From positions 1 to 64,000 of the forward strand of contig JAOTYE010000006.1 in assembly GCA_029862045.1 (NCBI GenBank): a stretch of 64,000 bases of DNA. Direction: 5' to 3'. The notes below the pieces were generated by a model. It did not search any database. It was not told where the DNA came from and saw only the letters and a list, made by a program, of their open reading frames with translations. A program made the position numbers and the translations under genes. Below, in pieces: positions 41,215 to 50,698 of the stretch (position 1 is the first letter of the stretch; each line of letters opens with the position of its first letter). This stretch comes from Gammaproteobacteria bacterium (lineage in GTDB: Bacteria; Pseudomonadota; Gammaproteobacteria; Steroidobacterales; Woeseiaceae).

Positions 41215-42876
41215 ATGGCTTTGTTTGCCGAACTCCGCCGCCGCAACGTCTTCAAGGTCGCGTTGCTATATGCCGTAACAAGCTGGTTGATCATCTGGTT
41301 TGTTGGCGCAATCCATGCCACCACAACTCTGCCGGCCTGGACCGACACATTCGTTCTTTTTGTACTCGCGATCGGTTTTCCGCTCGCGCTGCTGTTTGCC
41401 TGGACCTATGAAATTACTCCGAGCGGCCTTAAGAAGGCCATCGACGTCGAGCAAACGCAGTCCATCGTTTACAAGACCGGTCAAAAACTCAATGCAGCAG
41501 TCGCGGTGCTCCTGGTGTTGGGTGTCCTGGCTGTCTTCGGCCAGCGCCTGCTGCCTACATTCGAGTTCATTCTTCCGGGCATTCCCGAGGGTGATGCTCC
41601 GCTATCCGAAAAAGCGCCGGCCGACATTCGGAGCCTGATGCTCGACAACGGGCTCAAGATCATCGTCTGGCCTGACCACGACATTCCCAACGTTGTGATG
41701 TACAACTTCGTTCGCGCCGGTGGCCGCAACGAATATCCCGGCATTACGGGCCTGTCGCACTTCTTCGAACACATGATGTTTCTCGGCACAAAAAAGCGCG
41801 CGCCCGGGGAATTTGATCGCATTATGGCGGCCGCCGGCGGCGCCAACAATGCTTCCACTTCATCCGATGTAACGGTCTATAAAGACTGGTTTCCGCGGTC
41901 GGCGCTCGAGACGGTTTTCGAGCTCGAGGCCGACCGGTTTGAAAATCTCGCCACGGTTCCGGAAACGGTGGAGAGCGAGCGCCAGGTTGTCTATTCCGAG
42001 CGTCGCTCCAGCATCGATAACGACAACTTCTGGAAGCTCGCTGAGCAGGTGCAGGCAACAGCGTACGTGGCCCACCCTTATCAGTTTACTGTGCTGGGCT
42101 GGCCGTCGGATATCGAATCGTGGACGCAGGAAGACCTGATCAGTTACTACCAGACTTACTACGCACCAAACAATCGCACGATCGTTGTCACGGGTGACGT
42201 TACGTCCAGGGAGGTTTTTTCGCTGGCCGATGAATACTTCGCTTCGATTTCGGCACAGGAGCCGCCGCCACCGATACACACCGTCGAGCCTGAGCAACAG
42301 GGGGAGCGTCGCCTCGTCGTGGAAGCGCCGGCACAGACACCATTGCTGCAAATGGCGTTTCACGCGGGCAGTGCAACGGACCCGGAAACGCTGCCTATGA
42401 GCCTGCTGCTGAACATCCTGACCGGCGGTGATTCGTCTCGGCTGCATCGTATTCTCATTGAAGACGACGGCCTCGCAATTTCGGTTGGCAGCTTTCAGGA
42501 CGAGGGCTTCGACCCGGGGCTTGCGTACTTTTATCTGACGCTGCCACCCGGGGGCGACCCGGCCGTCGTTGAGCGACGCGTACTCGAAGAGCTGCGGCGT
42601 GTCGCTGTTGACGGCGTGACCGAGGCCGAACTCACCAAGTCGCGCAATATCATGCTGGCTGACTTCTGGCGCGGCCTTGCGACGATCGATGGCAAGGCAA
42701 AGGCGCTCGGTCAGTACGAAGTGTTCCACGACAATTACGAAAGCCTGTTCGATTTGCCGGATGCGATAGAAGCCACCACTGCCGAAGATTTGCAACAGGT
42801 CGCAGCGAAGGTATTCCGTACGAACAACATGACTGTTGGCGTGCTGCGCGCTCCGGTCGTCGAGGGTGCGCAATGA
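41215..42876 (+). CDS. M16 zinc peptidase fused to a three-helix membrane module
   Basis: Protein of 553 aa. Residues 1-112 form a membrane module (FAELRRRNVFKVALLYAVTS, GFPLALLFAWTYEITPSGLK, a third helix near 94-112), which I know from the N-termini of adenylate-cyclase-like and TolB/TPR proteins. The rest is an M16 peptidase: HFFEH (His182, Glu185, His186) and E255-x6-E262 give the inverted zinc motif with correct spacing. Topology predicts a periplasmic catalytic domain. Its TGA overlaps the start of the second M16 gene (ATGA), so a heterodimer is likely. The fusion looks unusual. Confidence 0.9.
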   Translation: MALFAELRRRNVFKVALLYAVTSWLIIWFVGAIHATTTLPAWTDTFVLFVLAIGFPLALLFAWTYEITPSGLKKAIDVEQTQSIVYKTGQKLNAAVAVLLVLGVLAVFGQRLLPTFEFILPGIPEGDAPLSEKAPADIRSLMLDNGLKIIVWPDHDIPNVVMYNFVRAGGRNEYPGITGLSHFFEHMMFLGTKKRAPGEFDRIMAAAGGANNASTSSDVTVYKDWFPRSALETVFELEADRFENLATVPETVESERQVVYSERRSSIDNDNFWKLAEQVQATAYVAHPYQFTVLGWPSDIESWTQEDLISYYQTYYAPNNRTIVVTGDVTSREVFSLADEYFASISAQEPPPPIHTVEPEQQGERRLVVEAPAQTPLLQMAFHAGSATDPETLPMSLLLNILTGGDSSRLHRILIEDDGLAISVGSFQDEGFDPGLAYFYLTLPPGGDPAVVERRVLEELRRVAVDGVTEAELTKSRNIMLADFWRGLATIDGKAKALGQYEVFHDNYESLFDLPDAIEATTAEDLQQVAAKVFRTNNMTVGVLRAPVVEGAQ

Positions 42877-44270
42877 ATCCTCTGCAATCGGCATGGGTTG
42901 GGCTGTGCGCCTGTCTGGCCGCTGGCCCCGCACTCGCGCAGGGCGTGACACTGCCCGACGTGCAACGCATTACGCTCGACAACGGCGTCGTAATCATCCT
43001 GTACGAGAAGCGCGATGTGCCGCTGATCGGTGTTGAAGCCGTCGTCCGTGGCGGCGCGGTGACCGACCCGCCCGGCAAATCCGGCATGGCCAGCCTGCTG
43101 GCGGGTATGCTCATAAAGGGCGCCGGCGAACGGGATGCGGCGACTTTTGCCGAGGCGATCGACGCCGTCGGCGGCTCGTTGTCAGCCAATGCGGGTCTCG
43201 AGTCGACAACGATCTCCGGTGAGTTTTTGGCGCGCGATGCTGACCTGATGGTAGAGCTCCTCGTCGACATGCTGCAGTCGCCCATTCTGGGCTATACGGA
43301 AATGAAAAAGCTCCGCGATCGGCAGGTCAATTTCATTCGCGCAGCGAAAGACAGTGACCCGCGGCCGCTTACGCCTGTTTATGGCAACGCCTTCCTGTTT
43401 GGCGAACACCCCTACGGCAATCCGGTCGATGGTGACGAGGCGTCGCTCGCAACAATTTCACAGCGTGATCTGCGCGCCTATTATCGCGACTACTTCGGCG
43501 CCGACCGGCTGATCATCGCCATTGCGGGTGATTTCGATGCAACTATGATGGTCGAGAAACTAAGCACTGCATTTGCCGGTTGGCGCGAGGCGGCCGCACC
43601 GTTACCCGAATTCGAAGCGCCCGTTCCGCAGGAAGGCCGACGCGTATTGCTCGTCGATAAACCGGGTGCAACGCAGAGTTACTTCTGGATCGGCAACGTC
43701 GGTGTGGCTATCGGCTATCCGCAACGTGCGGAACTCGATATTGCGAACACCCTGTTTGGTGGCCGTTTCACGTCCCTGCTGATGGAAGAGCTGCGCACCA
43801 AGGCCGGGCTCACCTATGGCGCACGCTCAATTTTGCGGCGCCCCTCCAAAGCGGGCTCCGTCGCCATCAATTCGTACACCAAAACCGAAACGACGCTCGA
43901 GGCGATCGATCTGGCGCTCCACCTGCTTGCGCGGCTGCACGAGCATGGCTTCGATGAGGAAGTGATTCTGTCGGGCAAGAACTACATTCTCGGCCAGTTT
44001 CCGCCGCGCCTCGAAACGGCCGCGCAGCTTGCCGCAAAATTCGCTGACCTCGAGGCATATGGCCTCGATGCGTCGTTCGTCAACGATTACGGCGCCGCTA
44101 TAGCGACTGCCGACATTGAGACCGTCCGTTCTGTCATTGACAATGTCTATCCCGACCTGGCCAACCTCGTTTTTGTCATTCTCGGCAACGCCGGGCTGAT
44201 CCGCGACGATGTCGCGCAGTACGGCCCCGTTACCGAGATCGCGATTACCGAACCGCGCTTTCGGCCCTGA
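42873..44270 (+). CDS. Inactive M16 partner subunit, exported
   Basis: Protein of 465 aa with a signal peptide (ACLAAGPALAQG) and the M16 fold. Where the zinc motif should be, it has MASLLAGMLIKG, so all three of the H, E and H positions are lost. The C-terminal LRTKAGLTYGARS keeps the substrate-binding Arg/Tyr pair. This is the classic arrangement of a catalytic plus a non-catalytic M16B subunit, translated as a coupled pair. It ends 12 bp from the convergent mnmE. Confidence 0.9.
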   Translation: MNPLQSAWVGLCACLAAGPALAQGVTLPDVQRITLDNGVVIILYEKRDVPLIGVEAVVRGGAVTDPPGKSGMASLLAGMLIKGAGERDAATFAEAIDAVGGSLSANAGLESTTISGEFLARDADLMVELLVDMLQSPILGYTEMKKLRDRQVNFIRAAKDSDPRPLTPVYGNAFLFGEHPYGNPVDGDEASLATISQRDLRAYYRDYFGADRLIIAIAGDFDATMMVEKLSTAFAGWREAAAPLPEFEAPVPQEGRRVLLVDKPGATQSYFWIGNVGVAIGYPQRAELDIANTLFGGRFTSLLMEELRTKAGLTYGARSILRRPSKAGSVAINSYTKTETTLEAIDLALHLLARLHEHGFDEEVILSGKNYILGQFPPRLETAAQLAAKFADLEAYGLDASFVNDYGAAIATADIETVRSVIDNVYPDLANLVFVILGNAGLIRDDVAQYGPVTEIAITEPRFRP

Positions 44271-44282
44271 GTCCCGCGACGC

Positions 44283-45623
44283 TTATTTGCCGATGCAAAA
44301 ATCCGCGAAGATGCGGCCCAAAAGGTCGTCCGAGGAAACGGCCCCGGTAATCTCCCCGAGCGCTTCGTGTGCCAGTCGCAGCTCCTCTGCAAGCAGTTCG
44401 CCGGCACGGCTCTCGCGCAGCGCATTGCGACCTGTTTTGAAGTGGTCCGCCGCTCGGTTTAACGCGTCTACGTGTCGTTTGCGTGCCGTAAACGCGCCTT
44501 CGCCGAGGTTTTTGTAGCCGGCCAGATCACGCAGCCGGTCGTTCAGCGCATCGAGGCCCGCTCCGGTTGTTGCTGAAAGATTAATGACCGCTGCATCGCT
44601 GCATGTCGCACCCGGCTCTTCGCCCGTCAGGTCGATCTTGTTGCGAACGACGGTGACCTCTGCGCAATCCGGAATGCCTTCTTCCATCGTCGTGTCGCCC
44701 GCTTCGGTCGCATCCTGAATCCAGAGCACGGCATCCGCGCTTTTCAATGCCTCGCGCGCCCGCCGTATGCCCTCTGCTTCGACTCGGTCGGGTTTATCCC
44801 GCAAGCCGGCCGTATCGACCAACTCGACCGCGAGCCCATCAATATTGATCTGTTCGCGCAAGATGTCCCGGGTTGTTCCGGCCACTTCGGTGACGATGGC
44901 CGCTTCCTCGCCGCTTAATCTGTTCAGCAAGCTCGACTTGCCGGCATTCGGCTTGCCAACGATCACAACCCGGTAGCCGTCACGTAACACCCGCCCGATC
45001 GAAGCCTGGCTCATCAGCTGATCAAATGCCTCTCCGCAGCGGTCGAGGCGTCCCAGCAGCGCATCGTCCGACAGGAAATCGATTTCTTCCTCAGGGAAGT
45101 CGATCGCCGCTTCGACATGCATGCGCAGTCGCACGAGCTGTTCGGCAAGCGTGTCGACCGCGATTGAAAACGCGCCCGACAAAGACCGCAGCGCTGCCCG
45201 CGCCGCTTGTGCCGTGCCGCTGCCAATCAGATCCGCGATCGCCTCGGCCTGTGCGAGGTCCAGCTTGCCATTGAGAAACGCGCGCTTCGTGAACTCGCCG
45301 GGCCCGGCAAGCCTCGCGCCGCATTCGACAGCCGCATCGACGAGCAGCGACATGACAATCGGCCCGCCGTGTCCGTGCAGCTCCAGAACTGACTCGCCAG
45401 TGAACGACGCCGGCGCTGGAAAATACACGGCGATTCCGGCGTCGAGCTTGTCACCCGCAGCATTACGAAACGCCCGCTGCGTGGCATTGCGCGGTTCGGG
45501 TAAACTGCCCAGCATGGCGCGCGCAATGCGCTCGGCCTCGCTGCCCGAAATGCGCACGATTCCCACACCGCCTGTTCCCGGCGGTGTTGCCGCCGCAACG
45601 ATCGTGTCAGCCGTGTCTGTCAT
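44283..45623 (-). CDS. mnmE: tRNA modification GTPase MnmE
   Basis: GTPase of 446 aa that partners MnmG in cmnm5U34 synthesis. It has the N-terminal tetrahydrofolate-binding domain (AAATPPGTGGVGIVRISG), the G1 motif GKPNAGKSS, G2/G3 (AGTTRD, DTAGLRD), G4 NKID and the C-terminal CIGK tetrapeptide with the catalytic Cys. Only 29 bp separate its start from the divergent hydrolase-OsmC gene. Confidence 0.98.
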   Translation of the reverse strand: MTDTADTIVAAATPPGTGGVGIVRISGSEAERIARAMLGSLPEPRNATQRAFRNAAGDKLDAGIAVYFPAPASFTGESVLELHGHGGPIVMSLLVDAAVECGARLAGPGEFTKRAFLNGKLDLAQAEAIADLIGSGTAQAARAALRSLSGAFSIAVDTLAEQLVRLRMHVEAAIDFPEEEIDFLSDDALLGRLDRCGEAFDQLMSQASIGRVLRDGYRVVIVGKPNAGKSSLLNRLSGEEAAIVTEVAGTTRDILREQINIDGLAVELVDTAGLRDKPDRVEAEGIRRAREALKSADAVLWIQDATEAGDTTMEEGIPDCAEVTVVRNKIDLTGEEPGATCSDAAVINLSATTGAGLDALNDRLRDLAGYKNLGEGAFTARKRHVDALNRAADHFKTGRNALRESRAGELLAEELRLAHEALGEITGAVSSDDLLGRIFADFCIGK

Positions 45624-45652
45624 TTGCCAATAAGACCACAGGAGTTGATGTT

Positions 45653-46864
45653 ATGCAGAATCTCAGGGTGGAATTCAAAAACGACGCCGGCCAAACACTG
45701 TCAGGCATTCTCGACCTGCCGGCTACTCCAGTGCAAGCGTATGCCTTGTTCGCACACTGTTTCACGTGTTCCAAAAACCTCAAGGCCGCGACCAACATCA
45801 GCCGCGCGATGGCCGATGCAGGCGTCGCCGTATTGCGCTTTGACTTTACCGGGCTGGGGCAAAGCGAAGGTGACTTCGCCGACACGAACTTCTCAAGTAA
45901 CGTCAGTGATCTGCTTGCCGCCGCTGCTTTTCTCGAGGCGCATTACGCAGCGCCCGCGATCCTGCTCGGTCACTCCCTGGGCGGTACCGCTGTACTGCAA
46001 GCAGCAGCGAGCGTTCCTTCGGCTGTCGCTGTAGCGACGATTGCTTCACCCTCGGAGCCGACGCACGTCGCACATATGTTTGGCGATGCGCGTGATGAAC
46101 TCGACGAGAAAGGTTACGCCGACGTTAAGCTCGGCGGCCGCCCATTCACGGTTCGCCGACAGTTTCTTGACGACCTCGGCAAGCACAATCTGCCCGTGGC
46201 TATCGGCTCACTTCGCAAGGCGCTGCTGGTTATGCACGCACCGCTCGACGACATCGTCGCGATCGACAACGCTGCTGCAATGTTCAGCGCCGCGAAACAC
46301 CCGAAGAGCTTTGTGAGCCTCGACAAAGCGGACCACCTGCTCTCGTCCAATGACGATTCGCTCTACGCCGGGCGAGTGCTTGCCGCATGGGCCACCCGCT
46401 ACTTGCCGACAAGAGAGGAAACTACGGAGCTGGCCGTGAGTGACGACGAGGTTGTTGCACGGACGCCTGGCGACAGTTTTCGAACCGAGGTGCGCGCCGG
46501 AAGACACCGGCTCGTTGCAGATGAGCCGACAACCGTCGGCGGGACCGACCTCGGCCCGACGCCCTATGACCTTTTGTCGGCCGCGCTTGCGGCCTGCACA
46601 ACGATGACATTAAAGATGTACGCGAGCCACAAGAAGCTCAAGCTTCGTTCGACCACGGTTCGCGTAACGCACGGGAAAATTCACGCCGAAGACTGTGCCG
46701 ACTGCGAAAGTGATAGCGGCAAGATCGATCAATTTCGGCGCGAGGTTTCTTTCGACGGCGACCTGACCGACCAGGAAATTGCGCGCATGCTTGAAATCGC
46801 GGATCTCTGCCCGGTTCACAAGACCTTGCACGGCGAGGTTAAGGTGCGCACGACGCTCGCTTAA
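45653..46864 (+). CDS. Bifunctional alpha/beta hydrolase / OsmC domain protein
   Basis: Protein of 403 aa joining an N-terminal alpha/beta hydrolase (ILLGHSLGGTAVLQAA with the nucleophile Ser; residues 1 to about 255) to a C-terminal OsmC/Ohr-type domain (about 270-403). The redox cysteines of the latter are in ALAACTTMTLKM and IADLCPVHKTL, so the OsmC part should reduce organic peroxides. The fused architecture is known in proteobacteria. ATG 45653 has AGGAG eight bases upstream. Confidence 0.9.
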   Translation: MQNLRVEFKNDAGQTLSGILDLPATPVQAYALFAHCFTCSKNLKAATNISRAMADAGVAVLRFDFTGLGQSEGDFADTNFSSNVSDLLAAAAFLEAHYAAPAILLGHSLGGTAVLQAAASVPSAVAVATIASPSEPTHVAHMFGDARDELDEKGYADVKLGGRPFTVRRQFLDDLGKHNLPVAIGSLRKALLVMHAPLDDIVAIDNAAAMFSAAKHPKSFVSLDKADHLLSSNDDSLYAGRVLAAWATRYLPTREETTELAVSDDEVVARTPGDSFRTEVRAGRHRLVADEPTTVGGTDLGPTPYDLLSAALAACTTMTLKMYASHKKLKLRSTTVRVTHGKIHAEDCADCESDSGKIDQFRREVSFDGDLTDQEIARMLEIADLCPVHKTLHGEVKVRTTLA

Positions 46865-46879
46865 CGGGCGCTGCTTCGC

Positions 46880-48577
46880 CTAGTCTGGCTTGGGCTTTTT
46901 CTTGCCGCCCTTTTTCTGCTTGGCTTGTGCTTCGACGACTTTATTGATCTTCCACTGCTGGGCAATCGACAACACCGTGTTTGTTACCCAATAGAGCACG
47001 AGGCCGGCCGGGAAAAACGCAAAGAAACCTGTGAAGATGATCGGCATGACCTGCATCACCTTGATCTGCACCGGGTCGCCGACCTGTGGGTTGAGCCGCT
47101 GCTGGAAGAACATCGCCCCGCCCATGATCAGCGGCAAAATGAAGAACGGGTCTTTGACCGACAGGTCGGTGATCCAGAGCGCGAATGGCGCCTGTCGCAT
47201 TTCGACGCTCTCGAGCAAGACCCAATAGAACGCCAGGAAAAACGGCATCTGTATCAGAATCGGTAAGCAGCCTGCGGCCGGATTGACTTTTTCCCGCTTG
47301 TAAAGCTCCATCATCGCCTGGCTAAGCTGCTGGCGGTCGTCCTTGTAGCGCTCCTGCAGCGCCTTGAGCCGCGGCTGCAGATTACGCATTTTAGCCATCG
47401 AGCGGCCACTCGACTCCGTCAGCTTGTAGAACAACAATTTGATCAGGAACGTAACCGCGATAATCGAGACGCCCCAGTTGCCGAAAATGCCGAACGCCTT
47501 GCTGAGCAACCAGAACAGCGGCTGTGACAAAATCGTCAGCCAACCATAGTCGACGGTTAGCTTAAGGCTCGGATCGATGTCCTCGAGCTGCGCCTGCAGT
47601 TTCGGGCCAATGAAGATTGTCGTCGTGAACGTCTTGCTCTCCCCGGGTGCGACAACTTGCGTTGGTCCAATAGAGCTGGCCGTCGACACCTGACCGCGAA
47701 CGGAAACGTTGTAGCGCTGGCTTGTGTCCGGCTGCGGAATCACCGCGCTCACGAAGTGGTGCTGAATGGCCCCGAACCAGCCGCGTTCCGACGCGAAGGC
47801 GTAAGGCCCATCATCGACAAGGTCGTCACGTTTGAGCTTTTCCGATTTCTCGCCGTCGTACACGATTGGGCCGTCGAACGAATATGAATCGACGTCAAAC
47901 ATCGAGCGCTTCTGTTCGAACGACCGCCGCTGCAACTGCGCGTATTCGGCGCCGCGCCAGGGGGCGTCACTCGCGTTCGTCACCTGTTGCTCCAGGACGA
48001 TCGTGTAACTGCCGCGCGAAAAACGATACCGCTTTTCAACCGTCACGCCGGCCCCATCCGACCAGCTCAGCGGCACCACCAGATCATCACCGCCGCCGAT
48101 TTCGAACCTGTGTTGTGCGCTGCTAAATGTAGCGCGGTGGTTCGCCTCGGGTCCTTCGCCTGCCGAGCGCAGGCCAGCCTGAATCAGCCCCACCTGGTTG
48201 CTGTCAGTGCTCATGAGCTCTACGAGGTCATCGGGGCGGTCCTTCGCAACCGGGTAGTTAAGCAGCATGGCACGCTGCACCGTGCCCCCCTGGAGGCTTA
48301 GCTCGACCTCGAGGACGTCCGTCTCGATACGGATAAAGGGTGCTGTCGGGGCCCCTGTCTCGTCCACCGCCGGGCCCGCGGCGGGCAATACATCGGGTGC
48401 GTCGACCGCCGTGTCGGTCAGCGCCGGCAGATCGACCTCTGGCTGATCAGCGGCCGGTGCTTCGACCGCGGCAGGTGCTGCGGTCGGTGGTGGCGCGTTG
48501 TCCTGCATCCAGGCCTGGTACGTCAACCACGCCATCATTCCGAAAAACGCCCATATCAGCAGTCGTTGGTTGTCCAT
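46880..48577 (-). CDS. yidC: Membrane protein insertase YidC
   Basis: Inserts membrane proteins such as F0 subunit c, alone or with SecYEG. Protein of 565 aa: N-terminal signal anchor (LLIWAFFGMMAWLTYQAW), a large periplasmic domain, then the conserved five-helix core (NWGVSIIAVTFLIKLLFY, MMELYKREKVNPAAGCLPILIQ, PVQIKVMQVMPIIFTGFFAFFPAGL) and a Lys-rich tail. It follows rnpA by only 6 bp, leaving no room for the usual yidD. Confidence 0.97.
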   Translation of the reverse strand: MDNQRLLIWAFFGMMAWLTYQAWMQDNAPPPTAAPAAVEAPAADQPEVDLPALTDTAVDAPDVLPAAGPAVDETGAPTAPFIRIETDVLEVELSLQGGTVQRAMLLNYPVAKDRPDDLVELMSTDSNQVGLIQAGLRSAGEGPEANHRATFSSAQHRFEIGGGDDLVVPLSWSDGAGVTVEKRYRFSRGSYTIVLEQQVTNASDAPWRGAEYAQLQRRSFEQKRSMFDVDSYSFDGPIVYDGEKSEKLKRDDLVDDGPYAFASERGWFGAIQHHFVSAVIPQPDTSQRYNVSVRGQVSTASSIGPTQVVAPGESKTFTTTIFIGPKLQAQLEDIDPSLKLTVDYGWLTILSQPLFWLLSKAFGIFGNWGVSIIAVTFLIKLLFYKLTESSGRSMAKMRNLQPRLKALQERYKDDRQQLSQAMMELYKREKVNPAAGCLPILIQMPFFLAFYWVLLESVEMRQAPFALWITDLSVKDPFFILPLIMGGAMFFQQRLNPQVGDPVQIKVMQVMPIIFTGFFAFFPAGLVLYWVTNTVLSIAQQWKINKVVEAQAKQKKGGKKKPKPD

Positions 48578-48583
48578 GCTTCC

Positions 48584-49000
48584 CTATTCCTGCGCACCAG
48601 CATCGCTCCCGCCCTGCTGGCATCGCCGCCAGTGACCGCCCATGCTGTCGAACAGCTGCTGGTTGCCTGCGGATCGTGCGGCTGGTTGATTGATAACGAC
48701 GACGTCGAGTCCCGCCAGCTCCGCCTGATGTTGCCGGAACGACTCCCGCACCACGCGCTTGATTCTGTTTCTACCGGTTGCTTGTCGGCAGTTCTTTTTC
48801 GAAATTGCCAGACCAAGCCTCGCGATATCCATGTTGTTGTCTATGCAAAGCACGGTAAACCATTTGTCACGGCTGCGCGTTGCTTTTTTGAACACGCGGC
48901 CAAACGCGGCAGCATTGAGCAGCCGCTTTTCTTTTTGGAGCCGGTACGGGGAGCTGCCAGCCAATCTACGGGGTGTTGTTGCCGGCGGTTGAGCCAACAA
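48584..49000 (-). CDS. rnpA: Ribonuclease P protein component
   Basis: Basic protein that binds the RNase P RNA for 5' maturation of tRNAs. The RNR signature is ATGRNRIKRVVRESFR, and LGLAISKKN is also conserved. The start is probably a TTG directly after the rpmH stop (TAATTG), giving 138 aa; the next codon is also TTG and a third lies 13 codons in, so the exact N-terminus is uncertain. Expression is likely coupled to rpmH. Confidence 0.92.
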   Translation of the reverse strand: MLAQPPATTPRRLAGSSPYRLQKEKRLLNAAAFGRVFKKATRSRDKWFTVLCIDNNMDIARLGLAISKKNCRQATGRNRIKRVVRESFRQHQAELAGLDVVVINQPAARSAGNQQLFDSMGGHWRRCQQGGSDAGAQE

Positions 49001-49135
49001 TTAAGGCGTGAGTTTGGCGCGGCCTTTGGCGCGGCGGCGCTTCAATATTAGGCGCCCGGCTTTCGTAGCCATACGCGCACGAAACCCGTGTGTGCGTGCG
49101 CGTTTGATTTTGCTCGGCTGATACGTCCGTTTCAT
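49001..49135 (-). CDS. rpmH: 50S ribosomal protein L34
   Basis: Ribosomal protein of 44 aa, starting [18 protein letters not shown] and ending [11 protein letters not shown], a near-universal sequence. ATG 49135 is the family start; in-frame codons further upstream are not conserved. It is the first gene of rpmH-rnpA-yidC, driven by a strong promoter at 49196-49224 with a hairpin in the leader. Confidence 0.98.
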   Translation of the reverse strand: MKRTYQPSKIKRARTHGFRARMATKAGRLILKRRRAKGRAKLTP

Positions 49136-49157
49136 TTGCCTGCTACCTGGGTTTTCT

Positions 49158-49178
49158 GCAGGTCTCTCAAGGACCTGC
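49158..49178 (-). other. Stem-loop in the rpmH leader
   Basis: A 7-bp perfect stem (GCAGGTC/GACCTGC) with a 7-nt loop lies 23-43 nt upstream of the rpmH start, inside the predicted 5' untranslated region. It could affect translation or stability of the L34-RnpA message; no function is established. Confidence 0.45.
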
Positions 49179-49195
49179 GATCCGGAAGGGCGGCA

Positions 49196-49224
49196 AGAGT
49201 ACGCAGATGGCCATAGAGTGTCAA
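49196..49224 (-). promoter_or_regulatory. Sigma70 promoter of rpmH-rnpA-yidC
   Basis: Minus-strand TTGACA (49224-49219), a perfect -35, is followed after 17 bp by TACTCT (49201-49196). Transcription should begin near 49189, giving a leader of about 55 nt before the rpmH ATG. Confidence 0.75.
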
Positions 49225-49360
49225 TAGAGGCATGCAAACACTGCTCTTGAGGGCCGTACGCGCCGTTTGTCGGGCTTATCTGGCGGCGTCCAATCAGACG
49301 GTATAGACTGCCCGGTCTTCATTCTAATAATGACTATGCGCTCGTGTTTTGGGGACTCAA

Positions 49361-50698
49361 TTGGCAGCGGAGATGATGCTCTGGAATCGGTGCATCCGTG
49401 ACCTTCAGGCGGAGCTCCCCGAGCAAGACTTCAACACCTGGATCCGGCCGTTGCAAGCGGTCGAGGACGCCGGGGTGTTGCGGCTTCTGGCGCCGAATCG
49501 GTTTGTCGTCGAACGGCTGCAGAAAAACTACGTACCGCGAATTCTGGAAATTGTCGCTGGTTATGGTGACAACACCGAACTCGTCGTAGAGGTTGGCTCG
49601 CGGCAAATCGCCCGTCCAGCGAGCAATGGCCAGCAATTACGCCCGGTCGCTGTGCGGCCCGGCGGTGCGATGACAGTCGTGTCCCGACTCAACCCCTCCT
49701 TTACGTTTGAGAGTTTTGTCGAAGGCAAGAGCAACCAGCTCGCCAAGGCAGCAGCAACACAGGTTGGCCAGAACCCGGGTAAATCCTACAACCCGCTTTT
49801 CATCTATGGGGGCGTCGGCCTCGGCAAGACGCACCTGATGCACGCTATTGGCAACGTGATTCTCGAACAAAGCCCAGCCGCGAGCGTCGCGTATGTGCAT
49901 TCCGAGCGCTTTGTCGGCGATATGGTCCGGGGTTTGCAGCACAATAAGATTTCCGAGTTCAAGCGAACCTACCGCTCGCTTGATGCGCTGCTCATTGACG
50001 ACATTCAGTTCTTTGCCGGCAAGGAGCGTTCACAGGAAGAATTTTTCCACACGTTTAATGCGTTACTCGAGGGGCAGCGGCAAATTGTATTAACGTGCGA
50101 TCGCTACCCGAAAGAGGTCAACGGCCTGGAAGAGCGGCTGAAATCCCGCTTTGGCTGGGGCCTGACCGTCGCCATCGAGCCACCGGAACTCGAAACCTCT
50201 GTGGCAATTTTGATGAGTAAGGCAGCCGCTGAAGGTGTTGAGCTGCCGAACGAAGTGGCGTTTTTTATCGCGAAGCGGATCAGGTCGAATGTCCGCGAAC
50301 TCGAGGGCGCTTTGCGGCGTGTGATTGCAAACTCGAGATTTACCGAAAGGGCGATCAACCTCGATTTCGCTAAAGAAGCGTTGCGCGATTTGCTTGCCCT
50401 TCAGGCGCGGCTCGTTTCCATCGAAAATATTCAGAAAACCGTTGCGGATTACTTCAAAATTCGTGTCGGCGACCTGCTCTCGAAGCGCCGCAATCGCTCT
50501 ATTGCCAGGCCACGCCAAATGGCGATGGCGCTGTCAAAGGAGCTGACAAACCATAGCTTGCCTGAAATTGGTGACGCCTTCGGCGGCCGGGATCACACGA
50601 CGGTATTACACGGTTGCCGCCGGGTAGAGTCTTTGCGCGAGACAGACAAGCGGATTGATGACGATTATTTGAATTTGTTGAGAACTCTGACAGGATAA
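49361..50698 (+). CDS. dnaA: Chromosomal replication initiator DnaA
   Basis: AAA+ initiator that binds DnaA boxes and melts oriC. Domain I starts [26 protein letters not shown]; the Walker A motif is [13 protein letters not shown], Walker [20 protein letters not shown], and the domain IV DNA-binding signature [16 protein letters not shown] choose TTG 49361, five bases after GGGGA, for 445 aa; an in-frame TTG at 49349 and ATGs at 49373 and 49376 are alternatives. It ends right at the origin. Confidence 0.96.
   Translation: MAAEMMLWNRCIRDLQAELPEQDFNTWIRPLQAVEDAGVLRLLAPNRFVVERLQKNYVPRILEIVAGYGDNTELVVEVGSRQIARPASNGQQLRPVAVRPGGAMTVVSRLNPSFTFESFVEGKSNQLAKAAATQVGQNPGKSYNPLFIYGGVGLGKTHLMHAIGNVILEQSPAASVAYVHSERFVGDMVRGLQHNKISEFKRTYRSLDALLIDDIQFFAGKERSQEEFFHTFNALLEGQRQIVLTCDRYPKEVNGLEERLKSRFGWGLTVAIEPPELETSVAILMSKAAAEGVELPNEVAFFIAKRIRSNVRELEGALRRVIANSRFTERAINLDFAKEALRDLLALQARLVSIENIQKTVADYFKIRVGDLLSKRRNRSIARPRQMAMALSKELTNHSLPEIGDAFGGRDHTTVLHGCRRVESLRETDKRIDDDYLNLLRTLTG

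Noticed and set aside
41860..42951. Long open frame (363 codons) on the minus strand
   Set aside because: It is antisense to the M16 genes, has no domain or initiation signal, and arises from GC-rich codon bias.
45758..45773. parS-like TGTTTCACGTGTTCCA
   Set aside because: Three mismatches, all in one half-site, inside the hydrolase-OsmC gene; much weaker than the two recF sites.
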